DNA of 64,000 nucleotides from JACVRM01 sp963817375 (lineage in GTDB: Bacteria; Actinomycetota; Thermoleophilia; Gaiellales; Gaiellaceae): assembly GCA_963817375.1 (NCBI GenBank), contig CAWFOB010000001.1, positions 643,750 through 707,749 on the forward strand, written 5' to 3'. The notes under the pieces are model-generated. The model saw only the letters and a list, made by a program, of their open reading frames with translations, was not told where the DNA came from and made no database searches. The number at the start of each line of letters is the position of its first letter. Position 1 is the first letter of the stretch. Position numbers and translations under genes: made by a program. Of the stretch, positions 15,390 through 24,635 are shown in pieces.

Positions 15390-16869
15390 CGCCCGCGCAG
15401 TAGCGGAGACGCTGCAGCCGCTCCGTGAGCATCGTCCGCACCTGCTCGTACTCGGGCGACCCGGCCCGGTTGTCGAGCTGGTACGGGTCGGCGCGCAGGT
15501 CGTAGAGCTCCTGCTCGCCGTTGCCGTAGACGGCGAACATGTAGCGCGGCGTGCGCAGGCCGGTGTACTCCTGCTCGGGCTTGTCGAAGGGCCCGGCCTC
15601 CAGGAGGATGTCGTTTCTCTTCGCGTGCCAGCGGCCGGTCTTCAGGAGCGGCAGCAGCGAGACCCCGTCCTCGATCAGCCCGGGCTTCGCGTGCGCCATG
15701 GCCGTGATCGTCGGTGCGAGGTCGACGTTGCCGACCAGCTGGTTGAGCCGTGTGTGCGGTTTGATCCCCGGCCCGCGGACGATCAGCGGCAGGTGGATCG
15801 ACTCCTCGTAGGGCAGCACCTTCCCGCTGGGGATGCGGTGCTCGCCCTGGAAGAAGCCGTTGTCGGAGCTGAAGAAGATGTAGGTGTTGTTCAGCTCGCC
15901 CGTCTGCCGCAGCTCGCGGACGATGGCGGCGACGCCCTCGTCGACGGCGAGGAGCGACTCGAGGCGCTGCTGGTAGTCCTCGGTGATCGCGTAGCGGACG
16001 TACGGCTCGATCTCGGCGCGGCGGCGGATCCCGATCGGCTTGTCCTTGACGTCCGCCTCGTTGTAGTTCGGCGGCGTCGGCAGCGGCGCGAATGCGAACC
16101 GGTCGCGGTGGCGCGGCGCCGGCTCGGGTGTGGCCATGCGCGGCGGATCGTCGAGCGCGACCGGGTAGCCGCTGTGCGGCGCGAGGTAGTCGACCTGCAG
16201 GTACAGCGGCTTCCCGCGCTCGGCGTTGTCCTTCGCGTGATGCTTGATGATCCCGAGCGCGGTGCGCGTGTCGACGTCGGTGCGGTAGTCGCGCACGGCG
16301 TTGCCGTAGTGCACGAGCTTCCCGTTCTCGTTGAACGTGTAGTCCCAGTAGCGGTACGTCGTCGGGTCGACCGACGTGTACCACTGGTTCCAGCCCACGG
16401 GCACCTCGTGCCGGTTGCGCTTGCCGTAGCCGTTCAGGAACTTGCCGACGTGAGCCGTGTAGTAGCCGGCGCTCTGGAGCCAGACCGGCAGCGAGTTCTG
16501 CGGGCGGAAGCGGTAGAAGCCGCCGTTCGGCCAGCGGTTGTCGAGCACGCGATGGTTGTGCGCGTACTCGCCCGTCAGCATCGTCGCCCGGGACGGGCAG
16601 CAGAGCGAGTAGGAGACGACGTACTGGTTGAACGTGGCACCCTGGTCGGCGAGCAGCCGCTTGGTGTCGTGCATCACCCTCAGGTTCTCGAGCGTCTGGT
16701 CGTCGGTCATGACGAAGACGATGTTCGGGCGCTTGTGCAGCGGCGTGCGCTTGACCTTCTTCTCCGCCTTCCTGGGCGGCTTGGTCACGTGGCCGTCGGC
16801 CGCCATGGCCGGGACGACCAACGCGGCAAGCGACAGCGCGAGCCCGAAGGCGAGGGAGGGCGCGCGCAT
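15373..16869 (-). CDS. Secreted sulfatase (formylglycine-dependent)
   Basis: 498 residues starting at ATG 16869 with a signal peptide (MRAPSLAFGLALSLAALVVP...AMA-AD), so exported. Sulfatase hallmarks: RPNIVFVMTDDQTLENLRVM with the metal-binding DD pair, the C-x-P-S-R motif (LCCPSRATMLTG) whose first Cys is converted to formylglycine, GKFLNGYG, and the late metal site FFSSDNGFF. It should hydrolyse sulfate esters of polysaccharides or small molecules outside the membrane; the substrate is unknown. A formylglycine-generating enzyme is not in the window. The C-terminal KPEQEYTGLRTPRYMFAVYG and ELYDLRADPYQLDNRAG are standard for the family. It stands alone, convergent with the LarA-like gene. Confidence 0.93.
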   Translation of the reverse strand: MRAPSLAFGLALSLAALVVPAMAADGHVTKPPRKAEKKVKRTPLHKRPNIVFVMTDDQTLENLRVMHDTKRLLADQGATFNQYVVSYSLCCPSRATMLTGEYAHNHRVLDNRWPNGGFYRFRPQNSLPVWLQSAGYYTAHVGKFLNGYGKRNRHEVPVGWNQWYTSVDPTTYRYWDYTFNENGKLVHYGNAVRDYRTDVDTRTALGIIKHHAKDNAERGKPLYLQVDYLAPHSGYPVALDDPPRMATPEPAPRHRDRFAFAPLPTPPNYNEADVKDKPIGIRRRAEIEPYVRYAITEDYQQRLESLLAVDEGVAAIVRELRQTGELNNTYIFFSSDNGFFQGEHRIPSGKVLPYEESIHLPLIVRGPGIKPHTRLNQLVGNVDLAPTITAMAHAKPGLIEDGVSLLPLLKTGRWHAKRNDILLEAGPFDKPEQEYTGLRTPRYMFAVYGNGEQELYDLRADPYQLDNRAGSPEYEQVRTMLTERLQRLRYCAGASCRP

Positions 16870-16925
16870 CGGGCGCTCTTTGTACCAGCCGGATCTACAG
16901 GCCTCGTTAACCGCGCGTTAGGCCG

Positions 16926-17656
16926 CTAGGCCTTCGGCCCGATGAACGAGTCGAGGATCGCGACGCTGGGGGCGCGCGCGATCGACACCGAGTCCCAGCG
17001 GTTCCACGTGTACTGGACGCCGATCATGCGGCATGCCTCGCAGAAGATCCGTCGTATGTCATCGGAGACCTGCGAGAAGAAGTAGCGCGGGTACGGCTTG
17101 CCGTTCACTCGGTTGAGGACGCGGCAGCCGTCGGAGTGGATCAGGCCGCGGAGGAAGGCCTTCGGGTACAAGGTCGACGATCTCCTCCTGCCAGGGCGCG
17201 AGCTCGATTCGCCGGGCGTGCTTGCGGCCCAGGGCCATGCTGAGGGAACAGGATCGGCCATGACTTCGAGGAGCAACCGATCTCGACGGCGTTGTAAGGC
17301 AGACTTCTGGACGCGAACACGGTTATCCGGCATCACCGCCTGCATCGCCGCGGCGCATTCGTCGATGAGCCCCGGATAGCGAACGTCGGTCTTGATCCGA
17401 AGGCGGTACACCCCCTTCGCATAGAGCGAGAGGTGGCCGTCGCCCAGGTAGAAGCCGAGGAGATAGCTGTACTGCTTCTTCGGCAAGGCTGCGAGATCGA
17501 CGGGCCGTCGCGGGGCCATCGCGAACGAGGTTGCAGCTTCAGCCAGTCGCGAACGGTCGTGCGGGGAAGTCCGAGCATCCGCGCGATGCGCGAGGCGTTC
17601 ATGTCCTCGAACTCGGCGAGAGTGGCGACCATCGTCCGCTCGACCTCTGGGCGCAT
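16926..17656 (-). pseudogene. Broken LAGLIDADG homing-endonuclease-like gene abutting tRNA-Leu
   Basis: Three frames must be joined to read one protein. An N-terminal helix-turn-helix starts at ATG 17656 (ATLAEFEDMNASRIARMLGL, PRTTVRDW). A first LAGLIDADG motif follows (YSYLLGFYLGDGHLSLY). A middle part in another frame reads LPYNAVEIGCSSKSWPILFP and QHGPG, then RKHARRIELAPWQEEIVD. The second motif is FLRGLIHSDGCRVLN, ending SVAILDSFIGPKA. Shifts lie near 17535, 17305, 17215 and 17170. Flanking genes are intact, so this may be true decay rather than poor sequence. The start codon lies 4 nt after the tRNA-Leu 3' end on the same strand, so it would be co-transcribed with the tRNA. The HTH plus LAGLIDADG family is known as free-standing putative endonucleases in actinobacteria. 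Confidence 0.8.
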
Positions 17657-17659
17657 TTA

Positions 17660-17743
17660 TGCGGCGGGTGGGAGTCGAACCCACACGGGGCTATGCCCCA
17701 ATGGTTTTTGAAACCATCGTGTCTACCGTTCCACCACCGCCGC
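17660..17743 (-). tRNA. tRNA-Leu (anticodon CAA)
   Basis: An 84-nt cloverleaf on the minus strand. The acceptor stem GCGGCGG pairs with CCGCCGC, with discriminator A at 17660. The anticodon stem ATGGT/ACCAT encloses loop TTCAAAA with anticodon CAA (17710-17708), reading UUG Leu codons. The long variable arm (GGGGCATAGCCCC) marks a class II tRNA, and the T-arm is GTGGGTTCGACTCCCAC. CCA is not encoded and must be added. The LAGLIDADG pseudogene begins immediately downstream. Confidence 0.95.
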
Positions 17744-17754
17744 TTGTTTCAACC

Positions 17755-17760
17755 ATTTTA
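17755..17760 (-). promoter_or_regulatory. -10 box of tRNA-Leu (TAAAAT)
   Basis: Minus-strand TAAAAT at 17760-17755 lies 11 nt before the mature tRNA 5' end. This is the right distance for transcription starting a few nucleotides ahead of the tRNA. The -35 region is weak (CTGATG-like). The 105 bp spacer to the divergent PFK gene holds nothing else recognisable. Confidence 0.5.
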
Positions 17761-17848
17761 CCGGCGTCTGCGGACGGCATCAGTTGTCTGATATGGCAAT
17801 AAACGTTGGTAGCGCCACGGCCCGCCGCGCAACCCGTACCATCGTCGC

Positions 17849-18892
<1,044 letters not shown>

Positions 18893-18893
18893 C

Positions 18894-19457
18894 TCAGGGC
18901 GCTGCGGCGGCCAGGACGGCCACCGACTCCAGCGGCACGATCACCGCATCCACTCCTGCCCGCTCCAGCGCGGCCAGCTCGACCTCGTCGTAGGGCGTCA
19001 GGTCGGCCACGGCGAGCTTGCCGGCCGGCACGTCCTCGAGCAGCTCCAGCACGCGCTCCAGCGCCTCCTCGCCATGCTGGTCGCGCGGCGTGAGCAAGAA
19101 GACCTCAGGATCCAGCGCCTCCAGCACCCGCTCCATCTCGTCCTCATCCGTCACCTCGACCACGCAGTCGAGCCCGAGGTCGATCACCTCGGCGTAGCGG
19201 GCGACGAGCCGCTCCTCGTCGTCGTCGCCGGCAACCAGCACGCACGCATCGGCCGCCGTGTTGCGCGCCGCCTGCGGGCCGCCGGAGCCGCGCCAGAGCA
19301 CCGGCAGAGTGTGGTCGCCGAGCGGCCTCAGCGCGACGAGCGCCGTCGCGCCGTCGGCGGCGGCCCGATGGGCGGAGTCGTCGTCCGGGGCCGACGCGAC
19401 GAGCGAGATGCGGTCGCCGTCGGAGATCGCCTGGCTGAAGCGCCGTTCGCCGTTCAT
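18894..19457 (-). CDS. Indole-3-glycerol-phosphate-synthase-like TIM-barrel protein (187 aa)
   Basis: Starts at ATG 19457, overlapping the stop of the truncated aldehyde dehydrogenase (ATGA). The sequence follows the order of TrpC strands: SLVASAPDDDSAHRAAADGA, DACVLVAGDDDEERLVARYA, IDLGLDCVVEVTDEDEMERV, PEVFLLTPRD, KLAVADLTPYDEVELAALER, GVDAVIVPLESV. The segment CVVEVTDEDEMERVLEALDP parallels the TrpC VEVHDEEELERAL helix, but the catalytic Lys/Glu set of TrpC is not recognisable and the protein is 70 residues short. It is probably a non-biosynthetic relative. Placement at the end of a deoC/aldehyde dehydrogenase operon suggests a link to nucleoside or aldehyde metabolism, but the function is unknown. 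Confidence 0.65.
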   Translation of the reverse strand: MNGERRFSQAISDGDRISLVASAPDDDSAHRAAADGATALVALRPLGDHTLPVLWRGSGGPQAARNTAADACVLVAGDDDEERLVARYAEVIDLGLDCVVEVTDEDEMERVLEALDPEVFLLTPRDQHGEEALERVLELLEDVPAGKLAVADLTPYDEVELAALERAGVDAVIVPLESVAVLAAAAP

Positions 19458-20254
19458 CAGAGGCCGAGTGGGTGCCAGACGGTCTTGAGCTCCAGGAACG
19501 CGGCCGCCTCCCAGGGGCTCTGCCCCCGGATCGCGCCGCGCACGATGCGCTTCACGTTCTCGGCGGCGAGCTTCTCGAGCTCGGCCGAGTCGCCGTTCGT
19601 CCCGCTCAGGTCGAGCGCATTCACGTCCATGTGCCCCGCCAGGATCGGCGCTAGCTCGGACTGGTGGCCGGTGAGGATGTTGACGACGCCGCCCGGGACG
19701 TCGGAGGTGGCGATCACCTCGGCAAGCTCGATCGCAACCAGCGGATGCTCCTCCGAAGCCACGGCGACGACTGCGTTGCCGCCGACGAGCACCGGCGCGA
19801 TGCGCGACACGAGCCCCTCGAGCGCCGGCTCGGGCGGCGCGATCACTGCGACGACGCCGGTCGGCTCCGGCAGCGTGAAGTTGAAGTACGGCCCTGCGAC
19901 CGGGTTCGACGAGCCGACCACCTGCGCGAGCTTGTCGCACCAGCCCGCGTACCAGACCACGCGGTCGATCGAGCGCGCGACCTCGTCGTCGCCGCTGCAG
20001 AGCTCGGCGAGCTCGGCGCTGCGCGTCTCCATCATCTCGGCGAGCCTGTAGAGCACCTGGCCGCGGTTGTAGGCGGTCATTCCGGCCCACTTGCCCTGCG
20101 CCGAGCGGGCGGCGCGGACGGCGTCGCGGGCGTCCTTGCGCGACGCGCGCGCGACGTTCTGGCCCTCGGCCAGGTACGTGCGGCCGGATTCGGAGCGCGG
20201 GAACGCGCCGCCGATGAAGAGCTTGTAGGTCTTGCGGACGGGGAGCCGGCTCAT
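19457..20254 (-). CDS. Short aldehyde dehydrogenase-like protein without catalytic domain (265 aa)
   Basis: From ATG 20254. It aligns with the N-terminal coenzyme-binding half of aldehyde dehydrogenases: YKLFIGGAFPRSESGRTYLA, AYNRGQVLYRLAEMMETRSA, VVWYAGWCDKLAQVVGSSNP, TGVVAVIAPPEPALEGLVSR, VPGGVVNILTGHQSELAP. The protein then ends (FLELKTVWHPLGL) before the region holding the active-site Cys. The general-base Glu motif is also replaced (VNALDLSGTNGDS). I infer a partner or regulatory subunit of the full-length enzyme encoded immediately upstream, whose stop it overlaps by 4 nt. A short second ALDH after deoC-ALDH is, from memory, a recurring arrangement in actinobacteria, so this is not a fresh truncation. 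Confidence 0.8.
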   Translation of the reverse strand: MSRLPVRKTYKLFIGGAFPRSESGRTYLAEGQNVARASRKDARDAVRAARSAQGKWAGMTAYNRGQVLYRLAEMMETRSAELAELCSGDDEVARSIDRVVWYAGWCDKLAQVVGSSNPVAGPYFNFTLPEPTGVVAVIAPPEPALEGLVSRIAPVLVGGNAVVAVASEEHPLVAIELAEVIATSDVPGGVVNILTGHQSELAPILAGHMDVNALDLSGTNGDSAELEKLAAENVKRIVRGAIRGQSPWEAAAFLELKTVWHPLGL

Positions 20255-21744
20255 CCGCCGTCGGTCTCCGGCGAGAAGTCGAGGTACGGCTCGAGCCCGT
20301 GGCGGCCGCCCTCGCGGCCGTACCCGGACTCCTTGTAGCCGCCGAACGGCGAGGCCGGGTCGAAGCGGTTGTACGTGTTCGCCCACACCACGCCCGCGCG
20401 CAGCCGGTCGGCCATCCAGAGGATGCGCGAGCCCTTCTCCGTCCAGATGCCCGCGGACAGCCCGTACGGCGTGTTGTTCGCCTTCTCGACCGCCTCCTCG
20501 GGCGTGCGGAAGGTGAGCACCGACAGCACCGGGCCGAAGATCTCCTCCTGCGCGATGCGGTAGCTCTGGGCGACGTTCGTGAACACGGTCGGCACGAACC
20601 AGTAGCCCTTCTCGGGCAGGCGGCACGGCGGCTGGTAGATCTCCGCGCCCTCCTCCTCGCCCGAGCGGACGAGCTCGGCGATCTTGTCGAGCTGCTGACG
20701 CGAGTTGATCGCGCCGACGTCCGTGTTCTTGTCGAGCGGATCGCCGACGCGCAGCGTCGTCATGCGGCGCTTGAGCTTCTGGACGATCGGCTCGTAGACC
20801 GACTCCTGCACGAAGAGGCGCGACCCGGCGCAGCAGACGTGGCCCTGGTTGAAGTAGATGCCGTTGACGATGCCCTCGACGGCCTGGTCGAGCGCGGCGT
20901 CGTCGAAGACGATGTTCGCTGCTTTGCCACCCAACTCGAGCGTCACCTTCTTCTTCGTGCCGGCGAGCCGCCGCTGGATCGCCTTGCCGACCTCGGTGGA
21001 GCCCGTGAATGCGATCTTGTCGACGCCCGGGTGGTCGACCAGGGCGGCGCCCGTACGGCCGTCGCCGGTGACGATGTTGACGACGCCCGGCGGGAGCTCG
21101 GCCTGGCGGACGACGTCGGCGAAGAGCAGCGCGGTCAGCGGCGTCGTCTCGGCCGGCTTCAGCACGACGGTGTTCCCGGCGGCGAGCGCGGGTGCGATCT
21201 TCCACGCGAGCATCAGCAGCGGGAAGTTCCACGGGATGATCTGGCCGGCGACGCCGAGCGGGCGCGGGCGCCGGTTCGGGAAGGCGTACTCGAGCTTGTC
21301 GGCCCAGCCCGCGTAGTAGAAGAAGTGCGCGGCCGCGAGCGGCAGGTCGACGTCGCGCGACTCGCGGATCGGCTTGCCGCCGTTCAGCGACTCGAGCACG
21401 GCGAACTCGCGCGAGCGCTCCTGGAGGATGCGCGCGATCCGGAACAGGTACTTGGCCCGCTCGGAGGGCGCGAGCGACGACCACCCGTTGGTGAACGCCT
21501 CGCGCGCGGCCTCCACCGCGAGGTCGACGTCCTCCGGGCCGGCCTGCGCGACCTCGGCGAGCGGCTCCTCGCTCGACGGGTCGATGGTCGCGAACCACTC
21601 GCCGGAGCGCGGGTCGACGAGCTCGCCGCCGACGAAGAGCCCGTAGCGCTCCTGGAGGGTGACGATGTCGCGCGCCTCGGGCGCGGGCGCGTAGTCCCAC
21701 TCGACGGTGCCGAGGGCGGTGCTCTGGCGGTCGAGCTCGCTCAT
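20251..21744 (-). CDS. Aldehyde dehydrogenase, NAD(P)-dependent
   Basis: 497 residues from ATG 21744, full length for the superfamily. Motifs in order: YGLFVGGELVDPRSGEWF, the oxyanion Asn in IIPWNFPLLMLAWKIAPALA, KPAETTPLTA, the cofactor segment IAFTGSTEVGKAI, the general-base Glu in VTLELGGKAANIVFDD, the nucleophile Cys in NQGHVCCAGSRLFVQ, and EEIFGPVLSVL near the end. Its start overlaps the deoC stop (ATGA). DeoC cleaves deoxyribose-5-phosphate to glyceraldehyde-3-phosphate and acetaldehyde, so oxidation of acetaldehyde to acetate is the likely job; this is inference from context. Confidence 0.93.
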   Translation of the reverse strand: MSELDRQSTALGTVEWDYAPAPEARDIVTLQERYGLFVGGELVDPRSGEWFATIDPSSEEPLAEVAQAGPEDVDLAVEAAREAFTNGWSSLAPSERAKYLFRIARILQERSREFAVLESLNGGKPIRESRDVDLPLAAAHFFYYAGWADKLEYAFPNRRPRPLGVAGQIIPWNFPLLMLAWKIAPALAAGNTVVLKPAETTPLTALLFADVVRQAELPPGVVNIVTGDGRTGAALVDHPGVDKIAFTGSTEVGKAIQRRLAGTKKKVTLELGGKAANIVFDDAALDQAVEGIVNGIYFNQGHVCCAGSRLFVQESVYEPIVQKLKRRMTTLRVGDPLDKNTDVGAINSRQQLDKIAELVRSGEEEGAEIYQPPCRLPEKGYWFVPTVFTNVAQSYRIAQEEIFGPVLSVLTFRTPEEAVEKANNTPYGLSAGIWTEKGSRILWMADRLRAGVVWANTYNRFDPASPFGGYKESGYGREGGRHGLEPYLDFSPETDGG

Positions 21745-22682
21745 CAGTCGACCGTGAAGTAGTCGGGGCTCTGATAGAGGCCGGTGCGCTGCTTGCGGAT
21801 CTGCATGAGCACGTCGTTGAGCAGCGAGGAGGCGCCGAGCCGGAACAGGTCGGGCGTCAGCCACTCGGGGCCGAGCGTCTCGTGCACGAGCACGAGGTAC
21901 TGGATCGCCTGCTTCGCCTGGCGGATGCCGCCGGCGGCCTTCACGCCGATGCGCCGGCCGGTCTCGTCGTAGACGTCGCGGACGACCTCGAGCAGGCAGA
22001 GCGTGACCGGCAGCGTGGCCGCCGGCGAGATCTTCCCGGTCGACGTCTTGACGAAGTCGGCGCCGGCCGCGATCGAGAGCAGCGCCGCGCGGCGGACGTT
22101 GTCGTAGGTGCCGAGCTCGCCGGTCTCGAGGATGACCTTGAGGTGAGCATCCCCGCATGCCTCCTTCGTGCGCACGATCTCGTCGTAGACCTTCGCGTAG
22201 CGGCCCGAGAGGAAGGCGCCTCGGTCGATGACCATGTCGACTTCGTCGGCGCCAGCCTCGACGACGTCGCGCGTCTCGGTGATCTTCACGTCGAGCGGCG
22301 ACTGGCCGGACGGGAACGCGGTCGCGACCGAGGCCACCTTCACGGACGTGCCGCGCAGGCGCTCGACGGCGACCGGCACGAGGTTCGGGTACACGCACAG
22401 GGCCGCGACCGGCGGGATGGTCGGGTCGGTCGGGTCGGGCCGGAGCGCCTTCGTCGCCAGCGCCGCGACCTTGCCGGGCGTGTCCGCGCCCTCGAGCGTC
22501 GTCAGATCGATCATGCGGATCGCAAGATCGAGCGCCTGCAGCTTGGACTCGCGCTTGATCGAGCGCTTCGCGAGCGTGGCCGCGCGCTCCTCGAGGGCGA
22601 CGGCGTCGACCGCGCCGACGCGCGGGAGCCGTGGCTCGAGCGAGAGCTCGAAGCCGCCGGGCAGTGCTGGGGCCTGCGCCAT
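21744..22682 (-). CDS. deoC: Deoxyribose-phosphate aldolase
   Basis: 312 residues from ATG 22682. A class I aldolase TIM barrel: IRMIDLTTLEGADTPGKV, AALCVYPNLVPVAVERL, KVASVATAFPSG, the EVDMVIDRGAFLSGRY segment with the proton-relay Asp, the Lys-containing LKVILETGEL, and the Schiff-base Lys in DFVKTSTGKI followed by GVKAAGGIR. Cleaves 2-deoxyribose-5-phosphate in deoxynucleoside catabolism. It is longer than bacterial DeoC of about 220 residues because of an N-terminal extension, as in animal-type and many actinobacterial enzymes. It lies 11 bp downstream of era and overlaps the aldehyde dehydrogenase start. With cdd nearby it forms a nucleoside salvage route. Confidence 0.93.
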   Translation of the reverse strand: MAQAPALPGGFELSLEPRLPRVGAVDAVALEERAATLAKRSIKRESKLQALDLAIRMIDLTTLEGADTPGKVAALATKALRPDPTDPTIPPVAALCVYPNLVPVAVERLRGTSVKVASVATAFPSGQSPLDVKITETRDVVEAGADEVDMVIDRGAFLSGRYAKVYDEIVRTKEACGDAHLKVILETGELGTYDNVRRAALLSIAAGADFVKTSTGKISPAATLPVTLCLLEVVRDVYDETGRRIGVKAAGGIRQAKQAIQYLVLVHETLGPEWLTPDLFRLGASSLLNDVLMQIRKQRTGLYQSPDYFTVD

Positions 22683-22693
22683 TCCGTTCGAGT

Positions 22694-23554
22694 TTAGATC
22701 CCCAGGCGTTCCAGGAGCCGCTCGTCGCGGCGCCACTTCGGCCGCACCTTCACCTGCAGCTCGAGGAAGACCTTGTGTCCGAGCACCTGCTCGATCTCCG
22801 GCCGCGCACGCGTGCCGATCTCCTTGATCACCGCGCCGCGCTTGCCCACGAGGATCTGCTTCTGCGACTCGGTCTCGACGAGGACGTTCGCGCGGACCAC
22901 CTTGTCGGTGATCTCCTCGACCTCCACGGTGACCGCGTGCGGCACCTCGTCGCGCGTCAGGTGGAGCGCCTTCTCGCGCACGAGCTCGGCGATCTGGTCC
23001 TCGGGCGTGAGGTCGGTGCGCTGGTCGAGCCCGAAGTACGCCGGCCCCTCGGACAGCAGCCCGACGAGCTCCTCGCGCAGCTCGCCGACGCCGTCGCCGG
23101 TCTTCGCGCTCACCGGATGCAGCGCGTGGAAGTTGCCCAGCTTGGAGCCGGTCATCATCTGCGTCGCGATGTGGCCGGGCTTCAGCCGGTCGACCTTGTT
23201 GAGCGCGATCACGACCGGCACGCCGAGCTCGAAGACGCGCTTCGCGATGAAGCGGTCGCCGGCGCCGATCCGCTCGCGCGCGTCGAGCACGAGCAGCACC
23301 GCGTCGACGTCCTCGAACGCCGCGTCGACCGTGCGCTGCATGTGCTCGGTGAGGGTGTCGAGCGGGCGCTGGAAGCCGGGCAGGTCGACCATGACGAGCT
23401 GGTAGTCGTCGCCGTTCGCGACGCCGAAGATGCGCCGGCGCGTCGTCTGCGGCTTGTCCGAGACGATCGCGACCTTGCCGCCGGCGAGCGCGTTCACGAT
23501 CGTCGACTTGCCGACGTTGGGACGCCCGGCGACGGCGACGAAGCCGCTCTTCAC
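22694..23554 (-). CDS. era: GTPase Era
   Basis: 286 residues; start set at GTG 23554 (VKSGFVAVAGRPNVGKST), which overlaps the cdd stop as GTGA. G1 GRPNVGKST, G2 SDKPQTTRR, G3 DLPGF, G4 NKVD and G5 SAKTG are all present. The C-terminal KH domain runs from about residue 200 (VETESQKQILVGKRGAVIKE, VFLELQVKVRPKWRRDE). Era binds the 3' end of 16S rRNA and helps mature the 30S subunit. It is downstream of ybeY, another 16S maturation factor, as in many bacteria. Confidence 0.96.
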   Translation of the reverse strand: MKSGFVAVAGRPNVGKSTIVNALAGGKVAIVSDKPQTTRRRIFGVANGDDYQLVMVDLPGFQRPLDTLTEHMQRTVDAAFEDVDAVLLVLDARERIGAGDRFIAKRVFELGVPVVIALNKVDRLKPGHIATQMMTGSKLGNFHALHPVSAKTGDGVGELREELVGLLSEGPAYFGLDQRTDLTPEDQIAELVREKALHLTRDEVPHAVTVEVEEITDKVVRANVLVETESQKQILVGKRGAVIKEIGTRARPEIEQVLGHKVFLELQVKVRPKWRRDERLLERLGI

Positions 23555-23916
23555 AGGACGAAGGAGTCGGGCAGCAGGTCGGCCGGGGTGACCGCCACGA
23601 CCGCGCCGCCGGCGCGTCGGTACGTGACCGATCCGATCCGAAACTCGGCCAGCCACTGCCGACAGCCGCCGCACGGCGACGCCGTGATCGCGATCGCATC
23701 GAGGTCGCCGGGGCCGTAGCCTGCGTTCACGGCGGCGCCGATCGCAGCCTTCTCGGCGCAGATGCCGAGCGGGTAGGCGGCGTTCTCGACGTTCACGCCG
23801 GTGACCACCCGCCCGTCGCGTACGCGCACGGCGGCGCCGACGTGGAACTTCGAGTACGGCGCGTAGGCGTGTGCCGCGGCCGCGTCGGCGTCGGCGAGCA
23901 GGTCGAGGTCTGGCAT
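23551..23916 (-). CDS. cdd: Cytidine deaminase
   Basis: 121 residues from ATG 23916, the size of the homotetrameric zinc enzyme. Motifs: YAPYSKFHVGAAV, the NVENAAYPLGICAEKAAI segment with zinc Cys and catalytic Glu (C-A-E), and ITASPCGGCRQWLAEF with the other two zinc Cys (P-C-x-x-C). Deaminates cytidine and deoxycytidine to the uridine forms. The start overlaps the stop of the kinase/phosphatase fusion gene upstream (ATGA) and the stop overlaps era, so the cluster is translationally coupled. Confidence 0.95.
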   Translation of the reverse strand: MPDLDLLADADAAAAHAYAPYSKFHVGAAVRVRDGRVVTGVNVENAAYPLGICAEKAAIGAAVNAGYGPGDLDAIAITASPCGGCRQWLAEFRIGSVTYRRAGGAVVAVTPADLLPDSFVL

Positions 23917-24635
23917 CACGCGAACACCTGGAAGAGCACGAGCGTCACCAGCGAGCCCAGCAGGGCGCCGTAGGTCACCTCGACGACCGAGTGCACTCCG
24001 GATTCGACACGGGTCTGGGCCACGAGCAGGGCCATGATGAACGCCAGCGTCGAGATCAGGAACCAGTGGCTTGAGTCGCTGACGACGTTGGTGACCGCCA
24101 TCCAGCCCGCGAACGCGACCGCGGCATGGCCGGACGGCAGCCCGCCGCGGAGCGGCGTCCCGCGGCCGGTGTAGGCCTTCGTGGCGATCACGAGCAGCAC
24201 CGTGACGACGAGCGCGACGAGCGTGAGCTCGGCGGGCGCGTCGCGCAGGCGGGTGATCAGGTCCGAGCCCTGGTGCACCAGCCGCACCGAGAAGACGAGG
24301 TAGCCGACGACGACCGCGTTGACGGCCGCGATCAGAACAGCGCCCGCGGCGATGTCCTTGGCGAGCTTCGCGAGCGGGTCGAACGCCGTCGTCGAGACGT
24401 CGATCGCGGCCTCGACCGCGGTGTTGATCATCTCGGTGATCAGCACGAAGGCGATCGAGAGCAGCAGCGCGATCAGCTCGAACCGCTGCACGCCGGCGGC
24501 GAGCGCGGCGATCAGCACCCCGACGGCGATCATGAAGTGGATGCGCATGTTGCGCTGCGTGCGCAGCACGTGGATGACGCCCTCGAAGGCGTAGTTGAAG
24601 CTGTGCAGCAGCGACGGCGCGCGGCGGTCGTTCAC
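23916..24635 (-). CDS. Fused undecaprenol/diacylglycerol kinase and PAP2 phosphatase
   Basis: 239 residues from GTG 24635. Residues 1-125 are a DgkA-type kinase with three membrane spans: FNYAFEGVIHVLRTQRNMRI, the catalytic segment ITEMINTAVEAAIDVSTT, and DPLAKLAKDIAAGAVLIAA. Residues 130-239 are a PAP2 acid-phosphatase domain with PSGHAAVAF (His motif 2) and a third motif RVESGVHSVVEV. Its first motif reads KAYTGRGTPLRG rather than K-x6-RP, and the third ends in Glu instead of Asp, so phosphatase activity may be altered. One polypeptide would thus hold opposing lipid phosphorylation and dephosphorylation modules, probably for undecaprenol recycling. Stop and start overlap cdd and ybeY by a few bases. 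Confidence 0.88.
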   Translation of the reverse strand: MNDRRAPSLLHSFNYAFEGVIHVLRTQRNMRIHFMIAVGVLIAALAAGVQRFELIALLLSIAFVLITEMINTAVEAAIDVSTTAFDPLAKLAKDIAAGAVLIAAVNAVVVGYLVFSVRLVHQGSDLITRLRDAPAELTLVALVVTVLLVIATKAYTGRGTPLRGGLPSGHAAVAFAGWMAVTNVVSDSSHWFLISTLAFIMALLVAQTRVESGVHSVVEVTYGALLGSLVTLVLFQVFA

